Source of the DNA: Treponema sp. UBA3662
GTDB taxonomy: Bacteria; Spirochaetota; Spirochaetia; Treponematales; Treponemataceae
DNA: 33,891 nt
Assembly: GCA_002373205.1 (NCBI GenBank)
Contig: DFJV01000068.1
Coordinates: forward strand, 1 to 33,891
Direction of reading: 5' to 3'
In this document: positions 1-8,121 of the stretch, in pieces
How positions within the stretch are numbered: position 1 is the first letter of the stretch
How the letters are laid out: each line of letters begins with the position of its first letter
The notes under the pieces: model-generated
Told to the model about the DNA's origin: nothing
Databases searched by the model: none
The model's input: only the letters and a program-made list of their open reading frames with translations
Position numbers and translations under genes: made by a program

Positions 1-340
1 CTAAAAAAACAACTGCTGCAATTCTTTTCTAATTTCCTTTATTGAATAAAAACTAAATGTCGTTACTTTTCCATTTCCCTCAAAATCTATCCGCACATTT
101 ATTGCACCGTCATAATCTTTTGGGAAAGCATGTTCCGCAATTTTGTCTGTATCAAACACACAGTCCTTGCATTTGTACATCCATTGGTAATATTCTTCAA
201 TGTTACTATTTTTTATCGGGAACCTACGGAACTCATCCTCGTTAACTGCATAAATTGTTATAGAACTATAACGCTTTTCTTTGGGAAAAATATTCAGCCC
301 CATAAAAACAAAAAATAGAATCAAAATACTTTTTTTTCAT
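1..340 (-). pseudogene. small secreted protein, frame interrupted at A8 tract near its start
   Basis: The open frame below position 339 encodes about 108 residues with no family I recognise; it includes a KCKDC motif and ends FSFYSIKEIRKELQQLFF. Within that frame the only early start is TTG at 324, which has no ribosome binding site. Just upstream, ATG at 340-338 follows a G-rich GGGGGAC stretch and is followed by eight A residues (330-337). Read as is, the ATG frame runs into unrelated sequence and stops near 266. With seven A residues it would read MKKSILILFFVFMGLNIF, a convincing signal peptide joined to the long frame. So this is a secreted small protein that is frameshifted, phase variable, rescued by slippage, or misread. 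It lies downstream of the TPR gene on the same strand with a 117-nt gap. Function unknown. Confidence 0.5.
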
Positions 341-457
341 ACCGTCCCCCACGAACAACAATCTGCTTCTAGGTTTTATAAACAAATCAACCTGCTCTTC
401 CTTAAATTCTGATTTCTGCATGCAAAAGACAATTACAGGAGCCAGCAATAAAATGCA
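341..457. other. short spacer between TPR gene and small secreted gene
   Basis: This 117-nt spacer contains no convincing gene. A minus-strand open frame crosses it (266-448) but it has no coding character; its only useful feature is the ATG and G-rich stretch at 338-350 discussed with the adjoining gene. Confidence 0.4.
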
Positions 458-1513
458 TTACATTTCCTCTGCAATTTTTCTATACTGCTTTGCCTGTTCA
501 TCATTAGGATTCAGAATCAAGCTAAAATCAAGGTCTTTTATTGCATCTTGTTTTTTTTTCATCTTTATATATGTCGCTGCTCGAAATTTATACCATTCTG
601 AATTATCAGGGGATAATTTTATTGCGTATGTTATATCATCTATTGATTTTTTGTTTTTACTAAGATTCATATATGCAACTCCACGCAGCGCATAGAGAGA
701 TGGATTTGAATTATCAATTTTTATTGCAGAAGTAAAATCTGCCACCGCATTTTTATATTTTCCCATAGACATATATACGTTTCCCCGTGAGTGAAATCCC
801 TCTAACGAATTAGGAGCAATACTAATAACATAGTTACAGTCTGCAATTGCATCTGCATACTTATTAAGTTTTGTATATGCATCCGCACGAGTAAGATACA
901 AGGTTATATATGATGGATTATATTTCTGGGCTTCCGTACAATCTTCTACGACATTTTCATATTTTCCCATTTCAAGATAGAGCAATGCGCGGTTCGTATA
1001 ATTCTTCCCTAAATCAACTCCCCTAAGCTTACCATAATAAATAGATGCGCTGTAATCCCGGATTGCGGCATCCCTTTGACCAATCGCCCTGTATGCAGAA
1101 GCCCTCATGTCATAACACTCATGTGCATTGGCATTCAGGGAAATGGCTTCACTCTCATCTTCTATTGCTTTTTCATATTCACCCAAATCATACTGTGCAC
1201 ATCCGTGAAGATGTAATGTCTCATAATCACGGATTCCTGAATTGAGCATTGTATCAAGATCTGCAATAGCCAGCTGTGGTTTGTTCATTTCCAAATAAAT
1301 GAATGCCCGGTAATACAAAGCTTCATCATCGCGAGGATTATCCGCAAGAATTTTTTCCAGACAAAGCAACGAATCCTCAACCCTATTAGCTGAATGATAC
1401 TCTGCCATTTTTTTAATTAGCGCTTTTTTCTCATCATTGGGCATGGCAAACAATAATGAAAAATGAGTAAAAAATATTACAACAGATATAACAAAAAAAT
1501 TTATCTTCTTCAT
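458..1513 (-). CDS. secreted TPR-repeat protein
   Basis: This 351-residue protein starts with a signal peptide (MKKINFFVISVVIFF, then FSLLFA before the mature N-terminus) followed by about nine tetratricopeptide repeats of 34 residues filling the rest. Repeat hallmarks recur as LYYRAFIYLEMNKPQLAIADL, AYRAIGQRDAAIRDY and YMSMGKYKNAVADF. TPR arrays bind peptides or partner proteins; here the array would act in the periplasm or on the outer membrane, with an unknown partner. I chose ATG at 1513 because an upstream GTG start (1531) would place extra residues ahead of a good signal peptide; neither start has a strong ribosome binding site. A 117-nt gap separates it from the broken small secreted gene, so the two may be co-transcribed. 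Confidence 0.85.
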   Translation of the reverse strand: MKKINFFVISVVIFFTHFSLLFAMPNDEKKALIKKMAEYHSANRVEDSLLCLEKILADNPRDDEALYYRAFIYLEMNKPQLAIADLDTMLNSGIRDYETLHLHGCAQYDLGEYEKAIEDESEAISLNANAHECYDMRASAYRAIGQRDAAIRDYSASIYYGKLRGVDLGKNYTNRALLYLEMGKYENVVEDCTEAQKYNPSYITLYLTRADAYTKLNKYADAIADCNYVISIAPNSLEGFHSRGNVYMSMGKYKNAVADFTSAIKIDNSNPSLYALRGVAYMNLSKNKKSIDDITYAIKLSPDNSEWYKFRAATYIKMKKKQDAIKDLDFSLILNPNDEQAKQYRKIAEEM

Positions 1514-1564
1514 AAACGTCCACACACACAAACAATCATCCGTTCACTAATGCACAAACCAACC

Positions 1565-1710
1565 AACCTACGCCGCCATGGAGCCCCGGCAGTACCGCGC
1601 AAGCGGTATGAGCCGAATAGGCGAAGGGCGGAACGGCGGTGACGCAGAGGCATGCCCGCTCGAATTAGCCAAGCAACAAATTGGTAGAGCAAGCAGGACT
1701 GCGTCCTAAA
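1565..1710 (+). repeat. dispersed intergenic repeat, copy C
   Basis: One of four copies of a roughly 140-bp element in this window. It reads on the plus strand from CCTACGCCGCC through the hairpin TACCGCGCAAGCGGTA (1593-1608), the conserved core GACGCAGAGGCATGCC, TTAGCCAAGCAAC, TTGGTAGAGCA and a terminal small hairpin GGACTGCGTCC. It fills the gap between the 5' end of the TPR gene and the 3' end of rpiA. It encodes no protein I can support. Confidence 0.8.
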
Positions 1711-1750
1711 GACTGCGTCCAGAAAATCACCGTCCCAAATTTTATATAAA

Positions 1751-2470
1751 CTACCTGCGCTCCACAGAACCATCAGCATGTGCAACAAAAACAGAAGGAA
1801 CATTTTTTGTAAAGAATCCGCATTCCACAACGCCGGTTATAGAATCGATTTTGTCTTCCATTTCCAAAGCATTCACAGGATTCTCCCAAGTGCAGTCCAG
1901 AATCATGTTTCCGTTGTCCGTAACAACAGGGCCGGCCTTTCGAACCCCCTGACGCAAAATGCATTCGGCGCCAAGCTTTTCCAGCTCACGGATTATGCTA
2001 ACACGAGCCTCCGCAATAATTTCTACAGGAAGTGCAAACTTCGTTCCGTGGCTTTCCACAACCTTAGACTCATCCGCAACAATAACAAATTCCTTGGAAT
2101 TGTAAGCAATAATTTTTTCGCGCAAGAGGGCAGCTCCGCCTCCCTTAATCAAAGAGTTTCCGGGTCCAACTTCATCAGCTCCGTCAATTGCCAAATCCAA
2201 ACTTCCGCCAATCGTCATGTCGTTCATGCTGTAAACAGGAATGCCAAGTTCCTGGCAGGCCACAGTTGTCTGAAAGCTAGTAGCCACAGCCTTTACGTCT
2301 TTCAGTGTTCCGTCCTTAATGCGCTCGCTAAGCCTCTTTACCGCAGGCATGGCTGTAGAACCTGTTCCAAGGCCAATCTTTATTCCGCTAAAAATTTTTC
2401 CTTCTTTTATAAGCGTGTCAATTGCAGTTACCGCCGCAAGAACCTTCTGTTCATTCTGATTAATTGCCAT
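1751..2470 (-). CDS. rpiA: ribose-5-phosphate isomerase A
   Basis: RpiA interconverts ribose 5-phosphate and ribulose 5-phosphate in the non-oxidative pentose phosphate pathway in the cytosol. At 239 residues it has the usual family length. Visible motifs are GLGTGST (33-39, phosphate loop), DGADE (96-100) and KGGGAALLREK (109-119) with the catalytic Glu at about 118. The start ATG is preceded by AGAGGA at good spacing. It lies 34 nt downstream of aroDE on the same strand, so the two are probably co-transcribed; RpiA feeds pentose and erythrose pools that supply the shikimate pathway. Repeat copy C follows immediately downstream. Confidence 0.96.
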   Translation of the reverse strand: MAINQNEQKVLAAVTAIDTLIKEGKIFSGIKIGLGTGSTAMPAVKRLSERIKDGTLKDVKAVATSFQTTVACQELGIPVYSMNDMTIGGSLDLAIDGADEVGPGNSLIKGGGAALLREKIIAYNSKEFVIVADESKVVESHGTKFALPVEIIAEARVSIIRELEKLGAECILRQGVRKAGPVVTDNGNMILDCTWENPVNALEMEDKIDSITGVVECGFFTKNVPSVFVAHADGSVERR

Positions 2471-2504
2471 ATATTTCCTCTCTTAATTTTATTGTAACCA
2501 AGTT

Positions 2505-3998
2505 CTAATACTGAACCCCAGTAAAAAGCTCAAACTGTTCGTAGCCCTGGTACTTTAGCATGGAATATCCGTTGCAAACCTTGCAGCCAGCACGAGCGGC
2601 CCTTTCCATAACAGGCGTAACTTCCGGCACATAGATAATGTCAAAAAGCATTTCCTTTCCAGTAAAATCGTAAAAGAAAATCGGATCGTTTTCTTCCGTA
2701 GAAGGCGGGGGGCATCCCATTCCCTTTGATGTTGTCTGAATTATTATGTCGCTGTATTTTTTTAGCATGGGGCCAGAATCTTCGGAAAGAGACGCATACT
2801 TAAAGTCGTACTTGTCCGCAAGAAGTTTTGCCCTTGCAATTGTCCTGTTAAAAATGCATGCGTTACCGTGAAGCTTTTTTACCGCATAGGCAATAGCCTT
2901 TGAAGCCCCGCCCGAACCAATGATTGCAACCTTTTTATGCGCAAGACTTTTAAGCCCTGTAAACTCCAGAAGCGCCCTTGTAAAACCTGTAACATCCGTG
3001 TTGTATGCGTGCCAAGAGTCATGCGAATGAACAACAGTGTTGCATGCACCAATGTCCTGGGCAATAGGGTCAATGTCTTTTATTTCGTCAAGAACATCTT
3101 CCTTGTGGGGAATCGTAACAGACATTCCCTCCACGCCAACAACGTTTGCAAAATAAAATGCCTGCTTAAGCTTTTCCGCACGAATTGGAATGTAAACCGA
3201 ATTCATGTCGTGGTTCATGTAGCCGGTATTGTGCAAGAGCGGACTGTTCGTAGCAGAAAGGGGCCATCCCGTAATGCCAAAGATTTTTGTGTTGTCGTCA
3301 ATCTTGCTAAAGTGGTAGGTGTCGTTCAGCGTAACAGGATCCACATGCGCAAGTGACTGGAGAGAAGAAGAACATTCCTGAGGAGAAGAATAAGTAAGAA
3401 AATTCTTTAGCTTTGCACTAAGCAGTCTTGAGGGAACACCAAGCGGCCCCATTGCAAGAAGGATGTGGTTGTTGTCCTTAAATTCCTGAGCCTGGGCAAA
3501 AAGTTTTGTAACGTCATCAAGAGTATGCGGCATAAAGGCAATCTTTGGAATTTCGTAACCGGTTGTGCAAAGCTGCCGCAAACGCGAATGAATATCGGAA
3601 ATAGGATTTTCCATATCGTGAACGCTGCGGATAATTTTTATTCCGTATGCCATTGCCGCATCCTGCAAACTTGGAATATGAAAGTCTTCCTCAAAATCAA
3701 CGTACTTAAAATTTTTGTTTGCATCAGAATCCGCAAAAGAAAGTGCCCTTGCAAAAAGAACCGTGCGGCTGGCTTCCCCTTCAATATATTTTCCGCCGTC
3801 AACACGACGCCTTATCGTCAGAATACAGGGCAAGCCCGCCAAGCGCGGAAATTTTCTTGTAAAGAAACGCTCATCCTCATTCAGAAAATCAACCCGCAAT
3901 TCTGCAATGTCAACATACTTACGGTATTTGTTCAGAAGCTCCAAGTCTTCGTCCAGAGTGCTGCCTGTAAGGGTAAGGCACATCAAGGGTCTTTCCAT
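2505..3998 (-). CDS. aroDE: bifunctional 3-dehydroquinate dehydratase / shikimate dehydrogenase
   Basis: A 497-residue fusion catalysing two successive steps of the shikimate pathway: 3-dehydroquinate to 3-dehydroshikimate, then NADPH-dependent reduction to shikimate. Residues 1-220 are a type I (Schiff-base) dehydratase with ELR at 33-35, VHD at 126-128 and the likely catalytic Lys152 in PKIAF, followed by GPLGVPSR. Residues 235-497 are shikimate dehydrogenase: SVTIPHK with catalytic Lys299, ACNT at 318-321, the NADP loop GSGGASKA (361-368) and NRT (384-386). The start ATG has GAGG five bases upstream. The same fusion architecture is known in plants and Chlamydiae. rpiA follows 34 nt downstream. 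Confidence 0.95.
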   Translation of the reverse strand: MERPLMCLTLTGSTLDEDLELLNKYRKYVDIAELRVDFLNEDERFFTRKFPRLAGLPCILTIRRRVDGGKYIEGEASRTVLFARALSFADSDANKNFKYVDFEEDFHIPSLQDAAMAYGIKIIRSVHDMENPISDIHSRLRQLCTTGYEIPKIAFMPHTLDDVTKLFAQAQEFKDNNHILLAMGPLGVPSRLLSAKLKNFLTYSSPQECSSSLQSLAHVDPVTLNDTYHFSKIDDNTKIFGITGWPLSATNSPLLHNTGYMNHDMNSVYIPIRAEKLKQAFYFANVVGVEGMSVTIPHKEDVLDEIKDIDPIAQDIGACNTVVHSHDSWHAYNTDVTGFTRALLEFTGLKSLAHKKVAIIGSGGASKAIAYAVKKLHGNACIFNRTIARAKLLADKYDFKYASLSEDSGPMLKKYSDIIIQTTSKGMGCPPPSTEENDPIFFYDFTGKEMLFDIIYVPEVTPVMERAARAGCKVCNGYSMLKYQGYEQFELFTGVQY

Positions 3999-4094
3999 AA
4001 AAACCTCATTTTTCGCCGTCTTTAAATATGCAATATACTATCACAAAAGCGCGCAATATTCTATAGAAAATTTATTTGAAATTTTAGTGTAATC

Positions 4095-4237
4095 TTCAGG
4101 ACGAACCTCTGTCTGCTCTACCATTTTATTTCTTGGCTAACTCGGCAAACAGGCCTTTGCGCCACCGCCCTTCCAGGCTTCGCTAACGCTCATCCCCGCG
4201 CAAGCGCGTGGACTAAAGGCCTTACACGGCGGCGTAG
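4095..4237 (-). repeat. dispersed intergenic repeat, copy D
   Basis: Minus-strand copy of the four-copy element. Read on that strand it starts AGCCTACGCCGCC, has a GC-rich hairpin around 4195-4212 (CCACGCGC/GCGCGGGG), keeps the core GGTGGCGCAAAGGCC, TTAGCCAAGAAAT and TGGTAGAGCAGACAG, and ends GGTTCGTCCT. It occupies the divergent spacer between aroDE and the cysteine hydrolase gene and is one of the more diverged copies. Confidence 0.75.
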
Positions 4238-4263
4238 GCTTATATTCACCTTTAAACCGCTGA

Positions 4264-4292
4264 TTGTTTTTTTTCCGCACAATTGCTATACT
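4264..4292 (+). promoter_or_regulatory. candidate sigma-70 promoter for the cysteine hydrolase gene
   Basis: TTGTTT (4264-4269) and TATACT (4287-4292) are separated by 17 nt and lie about 50 nt upstream of the ATG at 4341. Only the sequence match supports it. Confidence 0.4.
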
Positions 4293-4340
4293 TACCTCGT
4301 AACCTAGGGTTCTAACAAGTCTTATAACAAAGGGTGTTCC

Positions 4341-4874
4341 ATGAAAAAGATTCTTGTAGTCATCGACATGCAAAATGATTTTATTGACGGTTCTCTTGGC
4401 ACAAAAGAAGCTCAGGCAATCGTTCAAAACGTAAAAGAAAAAATTGCAAAGTACGCAGAGCCAAACTGCGCCGTTTTTGCAACCCGCGACACGCACACGG
4501 AAAACTACATGCAGACGCAGGAAGGACAAAACCTGCCTGTAGAACACTGCATCAAAGGCACACACGGATGGCAAATCAACAGCACAATTGCAGCCGAACT
4601 GGAAAAAGCAAATGCCACCATTATAGACAAGCCAACATTCGGTTCAATGGAATTGCAGCAGACAATTTCTGAACTTTCTTCCATTGAACAAATAAAGATT
4701 GAACTGGTTGGTCTTTGCACGGACATTTGCGTTGTCTCAAACGCATTGCTCTTAAAGGCAAGAATGCCGGAAGTTTTCATTAGCGTAGACCCATCATGCT
4801 GTGCAGGCGTTACCCCAGCAAAACACGAAGCCGCACTGGAAACAATGCGCTCCTGCCAGATTTCTATCTCGTAA
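4341..4874 (+). CDS. isochorismatase-family cysteine hydrolase (nicotinamidase-like)
   Basis: This 177-residue cytosolic protein has the Asp-Lys-Cys triad of the isochorismatase-like hydrolase fold: Asp9 in VVIDMQNDF, Lys97 in IIDKPTFGS and Cys130 in GLCTDICV. The family hydrolyses small amides or vinyl ethers (nicotinamide, ureidoacrylate, isochorismate). A nicotinamidase-like amidase is the most likely activity, but the substrate cannot be fixed from sequence. It is the only plus-strand gene in the first 25 kb. Its last 11 bases overlap the 3' end of cbiB in convergent orientation, so each gene is the other's antisense at the end. It starts close behind a candidate promoter; the ribosome binding site is weak (AAGGGTG). 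Confidence 0.88.
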   Translation: MKKILVVIDMQNDFIDGSLGTKEAQAIVQNVKEKIAKYAEPNCAVFATRDTHTENYMQTQEGQNLPVEHCIKGTHGWQINSTIAAELEKANATIIDKPTFGSMELQQTISELSSIEQIKIELVGLCTDICVVSNALLLKARMPEVFISVDPSCCAGVTPAKHEAALETMRSCQISIS

Positions 4875-5832
4875 GAAAAAGCCTTACAGCGCAAAAGACC
4901 AAGGTTGCAAGCAAGGAAGATGCATACATCAATCTGCACGAACGCCTAATGTCTTTTGCGCAGGGCTTACGTATTTCATCCCCCAAAAATTCCTTGTGCT
5001 CCAAAATGCCACCATACAAAGCATCTCCCCCAAGTTGAATTTCCATTGCTCCAGCATAGACGCTTTCTGTCTGTGCAGAATTTGGACTTTGATGCTTGTA
5101 ACGGTCCCGCCTAAAAATTCTAAAAGCATTTCCCGCCTTAAGCCTTAGCAGGGGGCAAGAGGCAATTGCAAAGATGGCACTAAGCCTTGCAGGAATAAAA
5201 CCAAACAGGTCATCGCATCTTGCGGCAGCGGTTCCAAAAAAACGGTAGCGGTCATTCTTATACCCCACCATCGAATCCATCGTGTTTATGGCTTTGTAAA
5301 CCATTCCCAGAACAGGCCCACCCAGTGCCATGTAAAAAAGAGGGGCAATCACTCCGTCATTTGAATTCTCCGCTACGGTTTCCACGGTTGCCTTTACAAT
5401 TTCTTCTTCCGTTAAATTTTGCGTATCACGGCCAACTATACGGCTAAGCGCTTTCCTTGATTCCTCTATTGAAGAAGCCTGCATTTTTTTTAGGACATTC
5501 ATGCTTTCCTTTTTTAAGTCATTAGCCGCAATGCACCAGTAGCAAAGGAGCACCTCAATAGCAAAGCCCGCTACAAAATGCATCTTGTAAGAAAAATGCA
5601 CCAATGCAAAACTTATGCCGTCTGTAACAAAGAGCACCAAAAACACAAGCACGAATCCCATTCCCCTTTGCCTAGCTTTTGTATCTGATGAATTTAAAAG
5701 CCCTTTTTCCAACAGAGAAATCAGAGCTCCTATAAAGCGCACAGGGTGGGGCATACAGTGGGGGTCGCCAATAAAAAAGTCCAGGACAAAGCCCGCTAAA
5801 ATTGCAAATACAATATGATATTTTTCCAACAT
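4864..5832 (-). CDS. cbiB: adenosylcobinamide-phosphate synthase CbiB
   Basis: CbiB attaches the aminopropanol-phosphate arm (made by CobD from threonine phosphate) to adenosylcobyric acid, giving adenosylcobinamide phosphate. The 322-residue protein is a multi-span inner-membrane enzyme of normal length. Family marks are GDPHCMPHPVRFIG near the N-terminus, ENSNDGVIAPLFYMALGG and AINTMDSMVGYKNDRYRFFG in the middle. It is the last gene of the B12 operon and begins directly at the cobS stop codon with no spacer. Its 3' end overlaps the convergent cysteine hydrolase gene by 11 nt; I see no separate terminator for the operon. Confidence 0.95.
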   Translation of the reverse strand: MLEKYHIVFAILAGFVLDFFIGDPHCMPHPVRFIGALISLLEKGLLNSSDTKARQRGMGFVLVFLVLFVTDGISFALVHFSYKMHFVAGFAIEVLLCYWCIAANDLKKESMNVLKKMQASSIEESRKALSRIVGRDTQNLTEEEIVKATVETVAENSNDGVIAPLFYMALGGPVLGMVYKAINTMDSMVGYKNDRYRFFGTAAARCDDLFGFIPARLSAIFAIASCPLLRLKAGNAFRIFRRDRYKHQSPNSAQTESVYAGAMEIQLGGDALYGGILEHKEFLGDEIRKPCAKDIRRSCRLMYASSLLATLVFCAVRLFLTR

Positions 5833-6597
5833 TTAAAACCCAAGCAAAATAAAAATTCCAGAAGAAACCGCAGCAATAGTTTCCGCCATGCAGACAAACC
5901 ATCCGCAAAGATCGCCTGTAACCCCGCCAAATTTATTCCGCGCCATAAGCCTAAAGTAGGCAAAAAACAATGCAAGAAGAATGATAATGCAGGATCCGCT
6001 TATTGGCGAAAAATAAAGCATTGCCAAGGAGCAAAAAAGCCATTCAAGAACAAGCACGGCATTCGTTATTTTCTTTGCCGCAGAGCTAGAAAAAGCATAA
6101 AGCGTTCCGTCATTTTTTGCACATTTAAAATTAACAGCCGCAAAAGCACTGAATATTCTAGAAAGTGCAAAAGAAAGACACCATGAAAAAAAGCTACAGT
6201 TGAATCCAAAGGCAGATGCAAAGGCCAAATAGATAAGACACAAAAGCAAAAATTTTATTACCGCAAATGAGCCTATGTGGGGATCCTTTAAAATAAGAAG
6301 TTTTTCCTCTTTGCTTTTATAAGAAGACAGGGCATCGCTTGTGTCCAAAAAACCATCTGCATGGATTCCGCCTGTTACCAGCAAGGGAATGACCAGCAGG
6401 GAAAGTGTTTGCAAAAGCAAGTTTGCAGCATACCTTTGGCATAAAAACATCCAGCAAAAAAGCAACGCCCCTGTAACCGCACCCACAAAAGGGAAAAAGC
6501 AAAGCGCATAACGCAGATTCTTTTCATTCCATTCCACACGCGGCATTGGAATTTTTGAGTACATGGAAAAAGCAACGGCAATAGATTTTACTATCAT
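5833..6597 (-). CDS. cobS: adenosylcobinamide-GDP ribazoletransferase (cobalamin synthase)
   Basis: CobS joins adenosylcobinamide-GDP with alpha-ribazole (or its phosphate) at the inner membrane, the assembly step of the nucleotide loop. The 254-residue polytopic protein has the typical start FSMYSKIPMPRVEW, then FFPFVGAVTGALL and GGIHADGFLDTSDALSS, whose Asp-rich segment fits the metal-binding site. The length is normal. It abuts cobC upstream and cbiB downstream with no spacer, as expected for coupled translation among late-step genes. Confidence 0.95.
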   Translation of the reverse strand: MIVKSIAVAFSMYSKIPMPRVEWNEKNLRYALCFFPFVGAVTGALLFCWMFLCQRYAANLLLQTLSLLVIPLLVTGGIHADGFLDTSDALSSYKSKEEKLLILKDPHIGSFAVIKFLLLCLIYLAFASAFGFNCSFFSWCLSFALSRIFSAFAAVNFKCAKNDGTLYAFSSSAAKKITNAVLVLEWLFCSLAMLYFSPISGSCIIILLALFFAYFRLMARNKFGGVTGDLCGWFVCMAETIAAVSSGIFILLGF

Positions 6598-7191
6598 TCA
6601 ACTTCCTCCGCCAAAATCTAATTTTTCATAGTAGGCATTTTTTCCGTCCAGACAAATTTTATAGCCCTGGCCGCAAGCGCACCGCCATTCGTAAAAGTTT
6701 TTATTTTCATCAGGAAAGAAATATTGCATAAGTGCAACCACAGGGCCTCCGTGCGTAAAAATTGCAATTCTTTTTTCTTCTTTTCCAGCAAGTAATTTTT
6801 TTATAAAAGATATTACTCTGTCCTTCATCTGCAAAGAGCTTTCTCCTCCGGGGCAAACATTCAGTTCGTTGCAACCGGAAATCCACATCTGGTACTGCCA
6901 CTTGTCCTTTAGCTCATCGTAAGAATGGCATTCAAAAATTCCAAAGTCAATTTCCCGCAATGCCGCTTCTTTTTGGTAGGCCACACCCGGATAGAGAATT
7001 TCAAGGCTCATGTCTGTCCGCTTCATTCCGCTTGAATAAAAAGAATAGCCTAAAAGATCTGGCATCATCTCCTTTTGTTTTTGCAGCAATTCAATTCCCT
7101 TACTACTTAGAGGAATATCTGTTTTTCCGCAGTACAAATGCTGCTCTGCTTCTTTTGTAAGCCCATGACGGAAGAGGTAAATCGTGGTCAA
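6598..7191 (-). CDS. cobC: alpha-ribazole-5'-phosphate phosphatase (histidine phosphatase family)
   Basis: CobC removes the phosphate from alpha-ribazole phosphate or from adenosylcobalamin phosphate in late B12 assembly. The 197-residue protein has the histidine-phosphatase signature FRHG (residues 7-10, nucleophilic His9), the second catalytic His147 in FTHGG, and CPGGES in the middle. The start is TTG at 7191, three bases after the cobU stop; a GGGGGTG ribosome binding site lies within the end of cobU, which supports the TTG. Other histidine phosphatases resemble it, but its place between cobU and cobS makes CobC the best call. Confidence 0.9.
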   Translation of the reverse strand: MTTIYLFRHGLTKEAEQHLYCGKTDIPLSSKGIELLQKQKEMMPDLLGYSFYSSGMKRTDMSLEILYPGVAYQKEAALREIDFGIFECHSYDELKDKWQYQMWISGCNELNVCPGGESSLQMKDRVISFIKKLLAGKEEKRIAIFTHGGPVVALMQYFFPDENKNFYEWRCACGQGYKICLDGKNAYYEKLDFGGGS

Positions 7192-7194
7192 AGT

Positions 7195-8121
7195 TCACCC
7201 CCGTATTTCTTGAGCAAGGCCAAAGCAAACCCTTTCGCAATAAGATTCCTTTGCAATCATCTGAAAATATTCCCCTGTTTTTTCTCTCCATTCACGAAGG
7301 TCTTTTTCCATAGGCACCACTCCGCAAAAAATATCCGTAGCAACAAAAACCGTATCTTTTTTCCAGTCCACCCTTGGCTGAATTTTATTCTTCATGCAAA
7401 ACCAGATATAATTTTCAAGATAGGCAATGCAGCGCCTGGAAAAATCCGGCTCCGCATCTTTTTTGCAAATACAAACGTCGTCGCTGCCAAGGCAAAAGCG
7501 TTTCTTTGCATACTCAAGCTTGCCGTTATGGGCACCGCCTGTTACAAAAAAATATTTTTTTACTCTTTCACTGTCCTGCAAAATTTTATCTCCGCCTTTC
7601 ATAAAATTAGCATAACCGTTTTTTACTTCAACCACAATATCAGAGAGGCCACAAATAAAAGAAGAAGCATTTGCAAGAAGGTGCCTAAAAGCTTCCGTTT
7701 CCATTCCGTAGCTTTCCGCATCAGAAAAAATGGAATCACAGACAAACACGCTGTTTTTAGCTCTTGTCACAAACTCATCCAGCATTTCCTTTAGCTTTTC
7801 CCAAGAATTAAAATCAGTCTCGCCGTTTTTGAACATGATATTGGAAAGCAAAGATGTAAGACTTTCCACCAAAAAAGTTCCGCCCGGAATATTTTTTTTA
7901 TCCTCAAAAATTTCTTTAAGGTTGTATGGGCATTCAATAGTTTTAAATCCCAAACCAGAGCGGGACTCTATATGCTTTTTAATTCTAAGTTCATCTTCCC
8001 CATCACAGGGAATCATAGTGGCAACGTAATAAAGATTTTTTTTGTCCGAAATTTTTACAGAAAGATTTTGAGCAAAATCACTCTTTCCGCTTTTTGAACC
8101 GCCAAAAACAAAAACAACCAT
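7195..8121 (-). CDS. cobU: adenosylcobinamide kinase/guanylyltransferase with fused degenerate second CobU-like domain
   Basis: Residues 1-185 are a complete CobU, which phosphorylates adenosylcobinamide and transfers GMP to it: P-loop GGSKSGKS (7-14), DELRIKKHIESR, a VESLTSLLSN strand and the closing segment DSIFSDAESYGMETEAFRHL. Normal CobU is about 180 residues; this protein has 308. Residues 191-308 look like a second, shortened copy: GGAHNGKLEYAKK (195 on) matches the P-loop but has Leu where Ser/Thr should follow Lys, and TDIFCGVVPMEKDLREWREK matches the CobU C-terminal region. The second copy is probably not a standard kinase and may be structural or regulatory. The gene abuts cobT upstream and sits three bases before cobC. 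Confidence 0.92.
   Translation of the reverse strand: MVVFVFGGSKSGKSDFAQNLSVKISDKKNLYYVATMIPCDGEDELRIKKHIESRSGLGFKTIECPYNLKEIFEDKKNIPGGTFLVESLTSLLSNIMFKNGETDFNSWEKLKEMLDEFVTRAKNSVFVCDSIFSDAESYGMETEAFRHLLANASSFICGLSDIVVEVKNGYANFMKGGDKILQDSERVKKYFFVTGGAHNGKLEYAKKRFCLGSDDVCICKKDAEPDFSRRCIAYLENYIWFCMKNKIQPRVDWKKDTVFVATDIFCGVVPMEKDLREWREKTGEYFQMIAKESYCERVCFGLAQEIRG

Noticed and set aside
1670..1710. tRNA gene suggested by TTAGCC..TGGTAGAGCA
   Set aside because: Only a D-arm-like piece is present; no anticodon arm, T-arm (GTTCGANNC in position) or acceptor stem. The same piece recurs in all four repeat copies.
4341..4874. True isochorismatase of a siderophore pathway
   Set aside because: No isochorismate synthase or other siderophore genes are nearby, and the small size fits nicotinamidase-like hydrolases better.
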